From Bugulina stolonifera (taxonomy: Eukaryota; Bryozoa; Gymnolaemata; Cheilostomatida; Bugulidae), in the NCBI GenBank assembly GCA_935421135.1, contig OW285195.1, forward strand, positions 1,612,001-1,676,000: a stretch of 64,000 bases of DNA. The letters are read 5' to 3'. How positions within the stretch are numbered: the stretch's first letter is position 1; each line of letters starts with the position of its first letter. Shown piece by piece: positions 1-12,700 of the stretch. Under the pieces are notes generated by a model that was not told the DNA's origin, ran no database searches, and saw only the letters and a program-made list of their open reading frames with translations. The position numbers and the translations under genes were made by a program.

Positions 1-748
1 AAGCACAAGATTAATCTCTGCAATTTTGTGGTCAAGGTACCAAAGCTCCAGATAGCTACATGCATATTTATTCTGGCTATAAATCGCTTGAATGGAATCA
101 GAATGGATCAGGGATCCATTCAGGCAATTTGTAGCTGAAAATTTATATATACTTTGTATCTTGACCACAAAACTTCAGAAGATTAATCCTGGCGGTTTTG
201 AGTTTACACTAGGAGATTTAGTTGTGGGATAAATCTCCTAGCCAGGCCAATTATCGCCCATCGCCTGGTGTTAATGTGTAAAAGCTATGTTAGACCTACT
301 TGTTTACCTTGCATAGATACCCTTAAAGCATTAAGGAAATCACGTTTTTCATGTTGGCATTCAAAATCTACAGGTATTTGAATATTTGAGTATTTGTTTG
401 ACTTCCTAGACCCAGGGGTTAAAGAAATATGAGTTGTAAAGCTGTGCTATCTCCAAAAAACCCTTGCAGTTAGAGGCACCACAATGGTTTCTCATCTAGC
501 TAAGCTTTTATGAGCATTTTTCTACAGGGTAGATTTCTGGAGGCTATATCTCTGAATATACTAGGCCCACAAAGACAACCAATAGCTCAAATTGAAGCTC
601 AATACCTCTAAATTGTGAATGTGAAGTAGTTTCCTTAATGCTTTAACACATCATAATTTTATTGTGATCTGTCATGTGTTATGTAAGAGGCATTGTAAAG
701 AGGGGTATAATTTATGATTATACTAATAACAACTGTTACTGGTTGTAG
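1..748. other. p62 intron with inverted repeats
   Basis: No exon is recognised here. The first half of the p62 PB1 domain must lie upstream of the window. Three fold-back structures are visible. Arms of about 32 bp at 9-40 and 157-188 are imperfect inverted copies. A 12-bp stem lies at 209-220 / 230-241. A perfect 17-bp inverted pair lies at 323-339 and 630-646 and could be the ends of a ~325-bp MITE. No transposase is visible. Confidence 0.5.
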
Positions 749-3700
749 ATGAAGAGAATGATCTCATAGCCATAGATTCTGATGAGGAACTCAGCTATGC
801 TATATTCTACAGAAGACCTACCAGCCTCATGAAACTCTACATTAGATCTGAGTACTCAGGCTCCGCCCAACGTCTAGAACCCCAGAGTAAGTGGCTAAGA
901 AGAGAGAGTGGTTCCCATTGGTTGCTGTGACTTAGCCGTTCTAATGTCATACAGTACTACCTTCAATTCAACCAATTTATAATAATGCTGTTATAGAACA
1001 CACTACTAGTGTCCACTGGTACTGCATACTAACGGCATATGCAGATACAATTTTATGGCGACTCTATTATTTAGAGAAGGCAACCACCAGGAATGTCAAA
1101 CATCCAGGTGTTCTGTGTGACGGGTGTGGCCAATTAGTGACTGGCCTTAGATTCAAGTGTCTCGTCTGCTCTGACTACGATCTCTGTAACCAGTGCTGTG
1201 ATACAGGTATGTAGGTTTAGTTTCAAAATACAACCACCGTGCGGTTAGTATCATATAATGCCAAAGTGTGGTTAGTGCACTATCATATACTGTACTACCA
1301 CAGTGTGGTTAGTGCACTATCATATAACGCCAAAGTGTGGTTACTGCACTATCATAGTGTACAACCCAATACTCTACTACCACAGTGTGGTTAGTGCACT
1401 GCCATATACTATCAAAGTGTGGTTAGTATACTGCCATATACTGCCAAAGTGTGGTTAGTATACTATCATATACTGCCAAAGTGTGGTTAGTATACTATCA
1501 TATACTGTACTACCACAGTGTGGTTAGTATACTATCATATACTGTACTACAATGATTTCTGCAGGTATGCATGATCACCACTATATGCTGAGATTGGCTA
1601 CACCTGCTGCTGGTGGATCAGACCAAGGAAAGCGTAAGGCAAGGTCTGGTTGGTGGCGGTCGGGGATGGCGAATGTGCCCACATTTAAAGAATTATGGGG
1701 AAATTTCATGACAAGACAGCGAGAGCGTTATTTTGGAGGAGGAAGTAGGCATTTGCTAGCTAAGATATTTGATTTGTCTGTAGGCATATACATGTAGTTT
1801 GTCTCGTACATCACTCTGCTCTATCACGGTGATACTGGTACCTACAACTGAAAGAGTACTAGTATTCCTTCTGATTATTATTGGTCATGCTTAGAACTAT
1901 GACACCATCTGCTAGTTTCACATGTGAACACCTGATGAGCTATGGATTAGTACGGTTTTATAGTACCAAGCATGAGAAGCTAGCTCAAATCTAAGTGGCC
2001 GCAGTGAACTGTTGAGTAGTGAATAGAGTGTGTCCACAGTGAACTGTTGAGTAGTGAATAGAGTGTGTCCACAGTGAACTGTTGAGTAGTGAATAGAGTG
2101 TGTCCACAGTGAACTGTTGAGTAGTGAATAGAGTGTGTCCACAGTGAACTGTTGAGTAGTGAATAGAGTGTGTCCACAGTGGTCTGTTGAGTAGTGAATA
2201 GTGTATGGCTTTGATTGCTATTGTTGGTATCCTGTCTCATTTCAGTAGCAAGAACCAGGTGTAGAGGACCAACTGCTCTAAGCACTTGTCAAAAACCAGA
2301 AAGAGTTTCCAGTTATGGAGGAGAGAGACTTTGCAGCCGTGTACCAGAGAGCGTTCGTAGTGGTGTACCAGAGGGAGTTCATAGTCTTCCACAGCAGGGA
2401 CCTGGTCGTACACCTGAACAGAGTATGTTGGAGCGCTCACTGTCATAGTTCGTGACACCTTGCATATTGGCGGAGGAGGAAAGATTTGGTGGTCTCGATA
2501 TATAGGCACAGAATCATGCCAGATTAATAAGTGACTTTTTGGACTTGGTTGACCTGCTATGTACACCATTTGCAAATAGAGTGGATGTGTTCATGAACAA
2601 TGTAATGTGATGATATCTTATGATTCTTTTTGATGTTGCAAAATTTAATTTTATAGTTGCTTATTCCTTTCGATGCCAAATTGCTAATTTATAGCTGCTA
2701 ACAAACACTACCTCATACCTGTAGATACCTATCATCTCATTTTATTGAGGATTGTAGATAACTCATTGTTTGGTGCCATAAATTCCTCCCGGGAAGACAG
2801 ATGCAGACTTGCAGAATATTGTCACACAGCAAGTGCTTTTATAACCAGTGCTGACCGATCAGAAGTCAATATTAGTGGGAGACCTCACCAGGGAACTGCT
2901 GGAGATATCAGAGGGGATCAAACAAGTGCTGAAGATGTTAGCGAAGATCAGACACTTGCTGTTGTTGTCAAGGAAGATCAGACACCTGCTAGACATATCA
3001 GAGAAGATCAGACACCAGTTGAAAATATCAAAGAAGATCAGACACCTGCTAGACATATTAGGGAAGATCAGACACCTGCTGGCATTGTCAGAGAAGATCA
3101 GGCACCTGCTGGTGTTGTCAGAGAAGACTGTACTAGTGCTGGGCACATTTTTCCTGGAGGTCAACCCCCGCTAGTCGCCTTCACTAACCTGTTGGATGCA
3201 GATCAATCAAATGCTAGTGCAAGTGGAAGGGACCAATCAGAGGCTAGTAAAGATGAAGTTGACCAATTACAGTCTATTACAGGTGGAAGGGACCAATCAG
3301 AGACCAATAAATATGGTGCTCACCAATCGGAGGCTATTACTGGTGAAACCAAGCTATTTCATTGTTATGCTGGAGAGAACAGTCTATTAACGGACAAGCC
3401 TGGACAGCTTGACCAATCACGTGGAAGTGAGGGAACTGCAAGAGAGAATAATGAGCTAAGAAGTGTAGCAGAGGAGGAAATAGAGCTGGATGATGCTAGC
3501 TGGATAAAGATAGACTCTAGTGTGAGTTTAGTTTCCTAGTAGATCTCTATTATAGTAGTTTTCTAATATCAAGTTGCATGTTTAGTAGAGCAGGGTATAC
3601 AGCAGGTTTTCGTTTATTATGTAACTAATTAGCCCTTTGTGTTCAAGGACTAAATTTTCCAGTTTTTACATGCTGACATTGGATTACACACACAATCTGT

Positions 3701-6700
3701 ATACAGGTGACAACCAATACTTTGAGACTGATTAAAAAGACTATTGTTACATTATAATCAATGTATAATAGCTTTGTCCATCATATAAGCTGTCTCTCAT
3801 TTCAACCACCTGCTGTAACTTGTAGTGTCTATCCAGTGCACATTTGTCACCTACCACATCTTTCTCTGGTTCTTACGAGTATTTACCTGACGCTGTCCAA
3901 GCTCTACAACTCGTCCCAAGTCTCAGCATCTCGTCTGAAACTGTGATCACCCCGCCAGAACCGAACTCTACTGGGAATCTCCCACCTACCACCCCGCGAT
4001 CTGAGCTTGAAGTGAAGGTGACTAAGGCTATTGAGCAGATGAGAGACATGGGTTTCCATGATGGTGGTATGTTTACTGTACAAATGTCATTCTTACCATG
4101 TACATGACTGTAGTAGTTTGGTCTGCAATTAGAATTATAGCTGTTACTTGACTTGAGGTGCTTGTCTGAGGTTTAGTAGATGAGTTGCACATACTCTGAA
4201 ATATTGTAATGGTTTCTGTGATTTGGTGCGGTCGTCCTTGGACGACTACCGACCCAGAATTGAAATGCCTATGAGTGGTGCTAGGACTTCGCATTACATG
4301 AAAGATCGAGCGGTCTCAGTAGCCCAATAACTACTAGAGACGACCCATCTGGTCCCAAGTCTGACCTTCAGACTATACGTTGAAAGAGAGTGATCTGACC
4401 TAGTAGACGGTTCGCTAAGCGAATGACCTGACAAAAGGAAGTGAAAGTCTCTGTATCAAGTATAGATGTGTCTTTATTGAAAGCCAAGTGAAGACTGAGA
4501 CAATGAACAGTGAAACAATGCCCTTTATATAGTATAAGGACTTCCGCCCGACGTAGTGTCGGGAAAAGACGACGTAAGGTCGTCCGGAAGTTGCGCAACA
4601 ACATGGCCGCCGGAAGCCCGACCCAAAATAGGTCGGGTTCTACAAAAGTTGCTTATAATGGTCCAATTCATGTATAAAATGAATATCAGTGGATTCTGAG
4701 AGGTCGGGCCTCTGTACATGGGTATAAAAGACATTAAAAGACTTAGTAATAATCATACATGAATGCACATCAGTATGTAATGGGTATAAACACATGGATA
4801 CACGTATATAAACAGTAATTAAATGGTTTGACATGCAATACAATTGAATGTGGGTATACGAGCAGCTATTTATGAGAGTTTGAGTGTCAGCTGAGTAGCG
4901 CTGTGACAACTACTAGGCACTTAGGGTTCTGTAAGGCTTTGTCCGGTAGCTGGAGTCGTATACAAATGTCCTGTACCATTACAATATTCTATTTATGTTT
5001 CCACAAGCCATCTATGTAAAGTTAATGTCTACTGTTTGACTGCTTCAGGTGGATGGATGTCTACCATGCTATATGTAGCAGCCCCCCTGGTTGAGCTTTG
5101 AATTCACTGATGCTGTTTGTTTAGCGTTACGTTTTTATTTCTGTATAATAATAGCCTTAGCACCTTAGCACCGTGAAACTAAAATAATGAGGAATAACAT
5201 TTAAGCATAGTTATGTAGCTAATATAGAGTATGTATAGTTGGTTAAGAAATGTTAGAAGTAAAATATACATGCTAGTTATAAATGAAACTGCAAGAAATT
5301 AAGCACACAAAACATTATTTCCAATAATATTTAATAATATGGAGCTAAATAAATACCTTGATAACACCATCCAGGAGAGTGCTAGTATTAGAGTATACTT
5401 GCTGTAACTTGTATAATAGAAATTATAATATGTGTATATAGGATGTTCTAAAGCCTACATTATTACGGCTAGGCTTCTAAACTCAAAATGCCTAATGGTA
5501 AAATACCTCATATAAATGAAAAATAAGAAAAATGATTCACTTGATAGCTGTTGTAACAGTAAATCATACGTGGCAGCGGATCTTTGTCTTGCAATAATGT
5601 TGCAAGTACATGTAGGAGGAAACAGGATAAAGAATGGGCTTGGGTGGATGAATCAAGCAGCCATTGCATAGCAGTAAACAACTTACTGAAATTTTAAATC
5701 TAATGTATATTTCTAACAAAGACTTCACACTCCCACCTAAAATTTCACAAATCTAACAAGGTTTACAACACTATTCATTTTCTAGCAATCGACTTTGTCG
5801 ACATTGTCAATCAGTATAACAAGTTTTGAAACTGGTCGAGTAAGATAATTTTCAGAATTTCTAGGCTGTTTTGTATTACCCAGCAATAGTTTGACTGAGC
5901 GGATGCGATTATCGGCTGATTTTATACATTTAGCAACTTTCGCCATTTTCCAGTTTTGCCGCGGTACATTAGTCTCCTGAATGAGCACTATTGCCCCTTG
6001 TTTGATGTCGGGTAAATCTTTTATCCATTTTTGTCGCGATTGCAAATTAGCTAGATACTCAGTTTTCCAGCGTTTCCAGAACACGTTGGCTAAGTGCTGC
6101 ACCGCTCTCCAGCGCTTCCGAGAGTATACATCAGCTTCTTCAAAGGTGTGTGGTGGTGGTAAGACCACATCGGACTTCATGGTCAGCAACATGTTTGGAG
6201 TTAAGGGAACTTGCTCTTCGCTGACTGCTGATAGAGGCCTTGAGTTGATAATTGACATGACCTCGTAGAATAGGGTCCGAAGCCCACTTGTGTCCAACCT
6301 TCCAGGATGCGATTTCGCAATCCCCATTAGCACGTTTCTAGCAATTCTGATCATTCGCTCCCACACACCTCCCATATGACTGGCATTGGGAGGATTCAGT
6401 TTAAATTCGAGTTCCCCCTTCCTTGACAGTTCAGAGATAGCTCCAACAAAGTTGGTGCCTTGATCACATCTAACCTCTGCTATTGGACCTCTGATAGAGA
6501 CCACATTCCTGAAGCCATTGATGAATGAGGTTGTACTCATGTCATCAAGAACCTCTATATGAACTGCGCGGCTGGCTAAGCAGGTCACTATAAGGCCATA
6601 TCTCTTAATCTCAGATCTCCTTTCTTTAACTACAAAAGGGCCAAAGCAATCGAGTCCCACACACGTAAATGGAGGGCTAGGGGTGGTGCGTGAATCAGGT

Positions 6701-9700
6701 AGCTGCGACATTTGTGGGATACTTGGGCTAGCTCTGATTTTTCTGCATGTCACACATTTGTGGATCAGAGATGAGATTGCAGATTGACCATTTACAATCC
6801 AGTAGCCTGCGCTACGTATCTTTGCTAATGTTGTTGTTCGACCTTGATGGGCAGCAGCTTCATGGTAGTGACGTGTTAGGAGCACCGTGGTGTGGCTGTT
6901 ACGTGGTAGTATGATAGGATGTCTCTCTGCATATGTGAGAGAGCTCTCACCCAACCTTCCACCTACCCTCATAAGGCCACTGTCATCTATGAAGGGATCC
7001 AGATTATATATTGAGCTGCCTTTAGTTAGTTGGTTACCATTTGAAAGAGTCTTTAACTCTGGAAAGTTTTCTTCTTGGATAGATTTGATTATTAGGCTCA
7101 CTATCAAGTCTTGTTTGGCGGTTGGACTGGATTGTTTATTTTTGAGTGCATGAAGTTTATTGACAAGGGCACCAATCGCTTTCAATGCATTTTTCCAGCT
7201 GGAAAAGCGTTCTAAGCGCTGGCTTAGGCTGAATGGCGGTTTTTGGCTTGTTGCTGATAGAGCTTTGACTTCCAGGTCATCGACTCTTACCTGTGGTGTC
7301 GGTTGCTCTGGCATCATAATTGGCTCACACAAAAGAAAATCTGGCCCTGTGAACCAATTCGAGTTGATTAACTGGTTTATCGTCATGCCTCTAGAGGCGT
7401 GATCAGCGGGATTGACAGATGTTGGGATATAGAACCAGTTTTCAGGGTCGCAGTTGTCCCTTACTTGCTGTATCCTATTTGTGACATAGACATGGAATTT
7501 CTTTGTTTTGTTTTTCAAGTATCCAAGAACTACTTGAGAATCTGTCCAAAATGTTTCTGTTACTTTCACTCCAATTTCAGCTCTGATAAGGCTGGACAGC
7601 TTAGATGACACAACGGCTGCTTGCAGTTCGAGACGTGGAATGGTAATTGCCTTGAGCGGGGCCACCCTGGCTTTACTCATTAACAATGAGCAGTGAACTT
7701 TGTCTTCAGCGTTGACGAGTCTCAGGTAACTAACTCCTCCGTAGCCAGAGGTGCTGGCATCTGAGAAGTGGTGTAGTTCGGCTCTGGTGATGGCGCCAAA
7801 TCTAGGTGGTTTGTAGCAACGTGAGATGTTTATATTGATGAGGTCAGGTAGCGATGATTCCCAGCTCTCCCACCGTGACAGCAGCTCTCCAGTAAGAGGA
7901 TCGTCCCAAGATGTTGCAACCCGGCACATGTCCTGCAAAATATTCTTTCCCTGCAAAATGAATGGAGATAGGAATCCAAGTGGGTCATAAATTGAGGCAA
8001 TGGTAGAAAGAATGCCCCGCCGGGTGTGAGGGCTCTCCTTTGGAGTAAAGCTAAACTGGAAGCTATCCGATTTTAGTGACCAGAGAAGTCCTAGTGTGCG
8101 TTCCATTGGCTGAGAAACATCATCTGGTGATAGAGACTGGATATCTTGGATGTTCCTTTCTGATTCTGGCAAGAATTGGAGAAATTCAGGTGAATTGGAG
8201 GCAAACTTATGTAGACGGAGGTTTCCTTCCCTGCAAATTGAAATAGCGTCACTGATCAGTGTTTTTGCGGCGTCAGCATTGGGAAAGCTTATTAGTCCGT
8301 CATCAACATAGAAATTATCTCTGATGAATGCTTTAGATGATGAGTTACTGTTGTTACTTGTCTCACACAGAGTGCGAAGGCCAAAGGTCGTACATGCAGG
8401 AGATGAAGTGGCGCCAAAGATATGCACCTTCATGCGGTAACTAACAATTTCGTCTTGGTCATTAAACCAGAGAAACCTGAGAAAGTCTCTGTGCTCTGGA
8501 ATGACACGGAATTGATGGAACATTCTGGCAATGTCACAGGTCACTCCTATCTGCTCCTTTCGGAATCGCATCAGGATCCCAACTAGGCTGTTGAGTTGGT
8601 CTGGCCCTTGAAGAAGGTAGTCGTTCAGGCACATACCTCCCACCTTGGCAGCACCATCAAATACTACCCGAATTTTGTTCGGTTTCTTTGGGTGGTACAC
8701 ACCAAAGTGAGGTATGTACCAAGATTTTGGATTGTCCTGCTCATCCTTTGGTACTAATTCAGCATCACCCTGTGCTATTATCTCATTCATAAATTGGCGG
8801 TAGTGGTCCGAAAAGGCGGAGTCAGTGAGCTTCTTTTGGAGTAGCTTAAAGCGCCGAGCTGCAATTTGCTTCGAGTTATTAGCTTGAGGTTTATGTTTAA
8901 AGGGCAGTGGCATTGTCATGTAGCCATCTTCATCCTTATAGATTTGTTCTTTCATTAATTTCAAAAATTCGACATCGTCTATAGAAAGAGTGTTTGTTTC
9001 GTCACTGTTGGACGCTTTGAAGTCAGAGCTAAGAATGCTGATCAGCTGTGCTACTTGTTCATTATGTGTGTCAGGTTTTACAAGGAAGTCAATTTTTGAT
9101 CTGTCAACTGTAGGAGTCTGCAGTATGTTAGCAGTTACTCTTATTTGGTTTGTAGCTATCTGTGGAGGTGTTGAATCACCCATTAGAGCCCAACCTAAGT
9201 CTGTCAATTTGGCAAAGGGTTCATCATCACTGCCGACAATATAGTCTCTTGGAATATATGCTTGTGTCAGGTTGCCACCTATAAGAAGACCTACATCTAT
9301 GTCCTCTCGTAGTGGCATGAGCTTGTTGGAAAGGTGACGTAAGTGAGGCCACTTTCGTACAGAATCTGGTGTCGGGATGTGGTCCCGGTTGAGGGGGATT
9401 TTTGTTTGTGCATACACATTTGGTAAGTTTAGGTACTTGTGGTGGTTGTATCCACGTACTCGTAGTCCGAAGACCTCAGCCCTGCTCACTGTATCACCAT
9501 CAACATTGCTCAGTGTGCTCATGTTCAAATCAGAGTTTTTGACATCACTTGTGTTAAGTTTTGCTAGTGTGCTATTTGTGATGAAACTATTGTCAGCTCC
9601 AGAATCTATTAGTGCATAAACAAGTACTTCATTATTTGGATCAGATTTGGAAGATACAAAAACTGGTACGGTCCATGACATGATCTGTGAACTCCTACAT

Positions 9701-12700
9701 GTATCTGCATTGTTTGTATTAGCGACTTGAACTAGTTGTGGTGTTGTTGGTTTGCTTCCAGCACTTTTTTCGCCTGCATTTGGTGCTGCATTCTGATCAG
9801 TTGGTTTTGTTTTAGAAGACTTGTTGGTTTCATTGTAATTGGAAGGCTTTCCATTTTGCTGCTTATCATTTTGACTTTCAGCATGTTCCTTGCGCCTAGA
9901 CATTACAAAGTCATGTGACACAGTTGGGTGATTTTGGCTGCAATTGTTTTTACGGCACTTGGCAGGGTTTTTGCAATCTTTTGACATATGGTTTGGTTTC
10001 AGGCAAGAAAAGCACAACGAATTGTTTTTCATGAACTCAACCTGTTTCTCATGACTCAACTTAGCTAGATCATTGCAGTTGGATGTTCTGTGATTAGACA
10101 TGTTACATTTGAGGCATACACTGGGTTTTGATTCTGCATTTCTGACATGTGCTTTCCTTTCTGGCTTTTTAAAATTATCTGACTTCATCTGCTTATTAGG
10201 TTTTTCACTTAGACTCATATTGTGCAAAGTTTGTGTCAAAGAATTGTTCATTGTGTCAGATTCATCCGTTAGAAATTCAATGAAGTCCCTGAGAGGGGGA
10301 AACTTCCCATGTTTCTTCTCTAGTTTTGTGGCCTTTGAAGACCACTTCAGTGCTATAGCATATGGCAGCTTAAGAATGAGGTTCTTGTTGGCGGCCTTAG
10401 AGTCAAGGCTAAGGTCACCAGAGTCATATGCTGCACAAGACTCGAGAAAATCAACAAACCTTTCTAGTTGCTCTCCGTCATTTGACTTAATCTTTGGCCA
10501 GTCTTCCAACTTCTTCTCAAAGGCTTCTGTTATAACCTCAGGCTTACCATATCTTTTGTCTAGTTTCCTCCATGCATCTCGGTAAGCGTCTGCAGTCTTT
10601 ACCCGACAATAACCATTGATAGCATCCATTGCCTTACCCCCAACATATTGTTGAAGCTTAAGCCACTTCTGCCCTGGGGTGCATTGACTCATGTCAAAGG
10701 CCTCTTCAAAGGTAGTCTTCCAATCAGCATATTTGAGTGGGTCACCATAAAATACTGGTGGCTCTCCGGGCCTCTGCCGCACCGTATTAATGGCTTCAGC
10801 CAGATGCTTGGCAAAATCAGGGTGGGTGCTTACAATGGAAGTCGGTGACTGATCCAGTATCGGGTTCCTGTGTATTTCTACCGGCGGTCGACGCATAGGT
10901 GTGGTTGGCAGCCCTAAATGTTCAGAATGGTGAGAGTATGATGACTGTCTAATACCCGAATTTCGTACTGAAGGAGGCCGCATGAGTGATACAGCATCAC
11001 CACGCAGTTCCTCCTCCTCTGCTATTGCTTCAGCAAAGATCTTTTGCTTCTGCACTTCAGCTCGTAGCTCAGCTTGGAGTTTAGCCTGGGTCATCAGGCT
11101 TTTGTTTTTCTGAACTTGAGACTGAAGTTTAAGACTCTCTTCTTCTAGTTGTGCAGATGCTATCTCTGCCTCTAGTATTGCTTGTTTGTTGGCAGCTGCA
11201 GCTTCGGCTTCTGCTCGCAGCCTTCTCAATGATTGGCTGTGGTTGCTCGAGTTACGGGAGGATAATGATTTATGATTTGAGCTGTGATTAGAACGTTGAC
11301 TGCGAACGCTACGTTGACTGCGAGCGCTGGCACAACCAGGTTTCTCTGCCGCTTTATCTGGGTGTTGACTCGGTATCTCAATACTAGGGCCATCGTTAGA
11401 ATGATGCTTGGGCTTAGCGCTAAGGTCACCCATTCTATCAGAAACATTTTCGCTTAATTCCCGATTATCTGCAGAAACTCTGTCTACCTCTTTGCGCAAA
11501 GTTGGACTAACTTCCAAGTCGCCATTTGCAGTTTTGAACTTTTCATATAACTGTATAACATGGGTTAATAAACCAACACTTAACTCATTATCCATACTAG
11601 CAAGGCGCTCATAATGCAGTTGCACATCTCTATCGCTTAATTCCTCGAGGAAGGAAGCATGTATTACGCTTAAGGCTTCTATCGCTTGTTGCAAATCAGA
11701 TAATATGGGTAGATTTTGAATTCTGAGAGAAGATCTAGTATGTGGTTCGGTATGCTGTGTCGTAGTATAGACTGGTTTACTGGCCGCCAAATCTATCGTG
11801 CTCTGCTCTGCTGTTTCACTACGCGCTGTTCCATCACGCGCTGTTCCATCACGCGCTGTTCCATCACGCGCTGTTCCACTATGCGCTGTTTCACTATGCG
11901 CTGTTTCACTATGCGCTGTTTCACTATGCGCTGTTTCACTATGCACAGACTCTACCATTGCTGTGTAGTGGTTAAAACAGTCTTTTTACAAAGGGTATAC
12001 AACTCTTAATTGAAATATGTTACACAGTATAGGAGTGGTATTGTGAAATCTCTGCCCTTGGTTATACAGCAGGAAATTATTTTGCTATGTCAACACTATT
12101 GTTGTAGTAGAGAAGTGTTTACTGCTATACTGGCTTGCTTGGGCAATAGGTCACACACCAATAACTTGGGTTGTTTACAGACAACTAGGAGGTAGTGCCA
12201 ACGCACCAGTGGTTTGATCTACTCAAACAAAGGTCGAAGGTCAGCTTTGATAAATAGCTGTCGATGATTAATTAAATGATTAATTACTGCTCAATGGGAC
12301 ATAGATTCACTGTTGCCACTGTATGATTTTACTGTCACAACCAATGATAGAAAATATACAAACTTGTACATGCACTATGCAAAAATAGGGGCTATGTAGC
12401 AAAATTCCTAATAGAATTGTTATAACCAAAATTATACCTCTTTACTGTTCAGTAGAAACAGAATATTACTGCTCTATATAAAAAGAGAAAGTAGCTCTAC
12501 TATGCTTCACTAACAAGCAGCTGAAAGTTAGTGATCAAGAAGTTAGTTTATAGGTTTTGTGATCATAGACATGCAGTTACTAAGAGTTCAACCACACAAC
12601 TTATCTGTCCTGAAGATTTGTCGCTCTGGCTCTGGCTCCGGTCCTGGCTCAATACAGACTTTACTGCGGCTCCGACTCCGGCTCTTGGCTCTGTTGACAC

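Noticed and set aside
2215..2448. Stand-alone gene ending at the TAG after SLS
   Set aside because: A strong GTATGT donor at 2423 and an in-phase exon at 2725/2758 fit the p62 model better.
11226..11447. Separate minus-strand and plus-strand small frames within 5.9-12.0 kb
   Set aside because: All are shadows of the single gag-pol frame of the retrotransposon.
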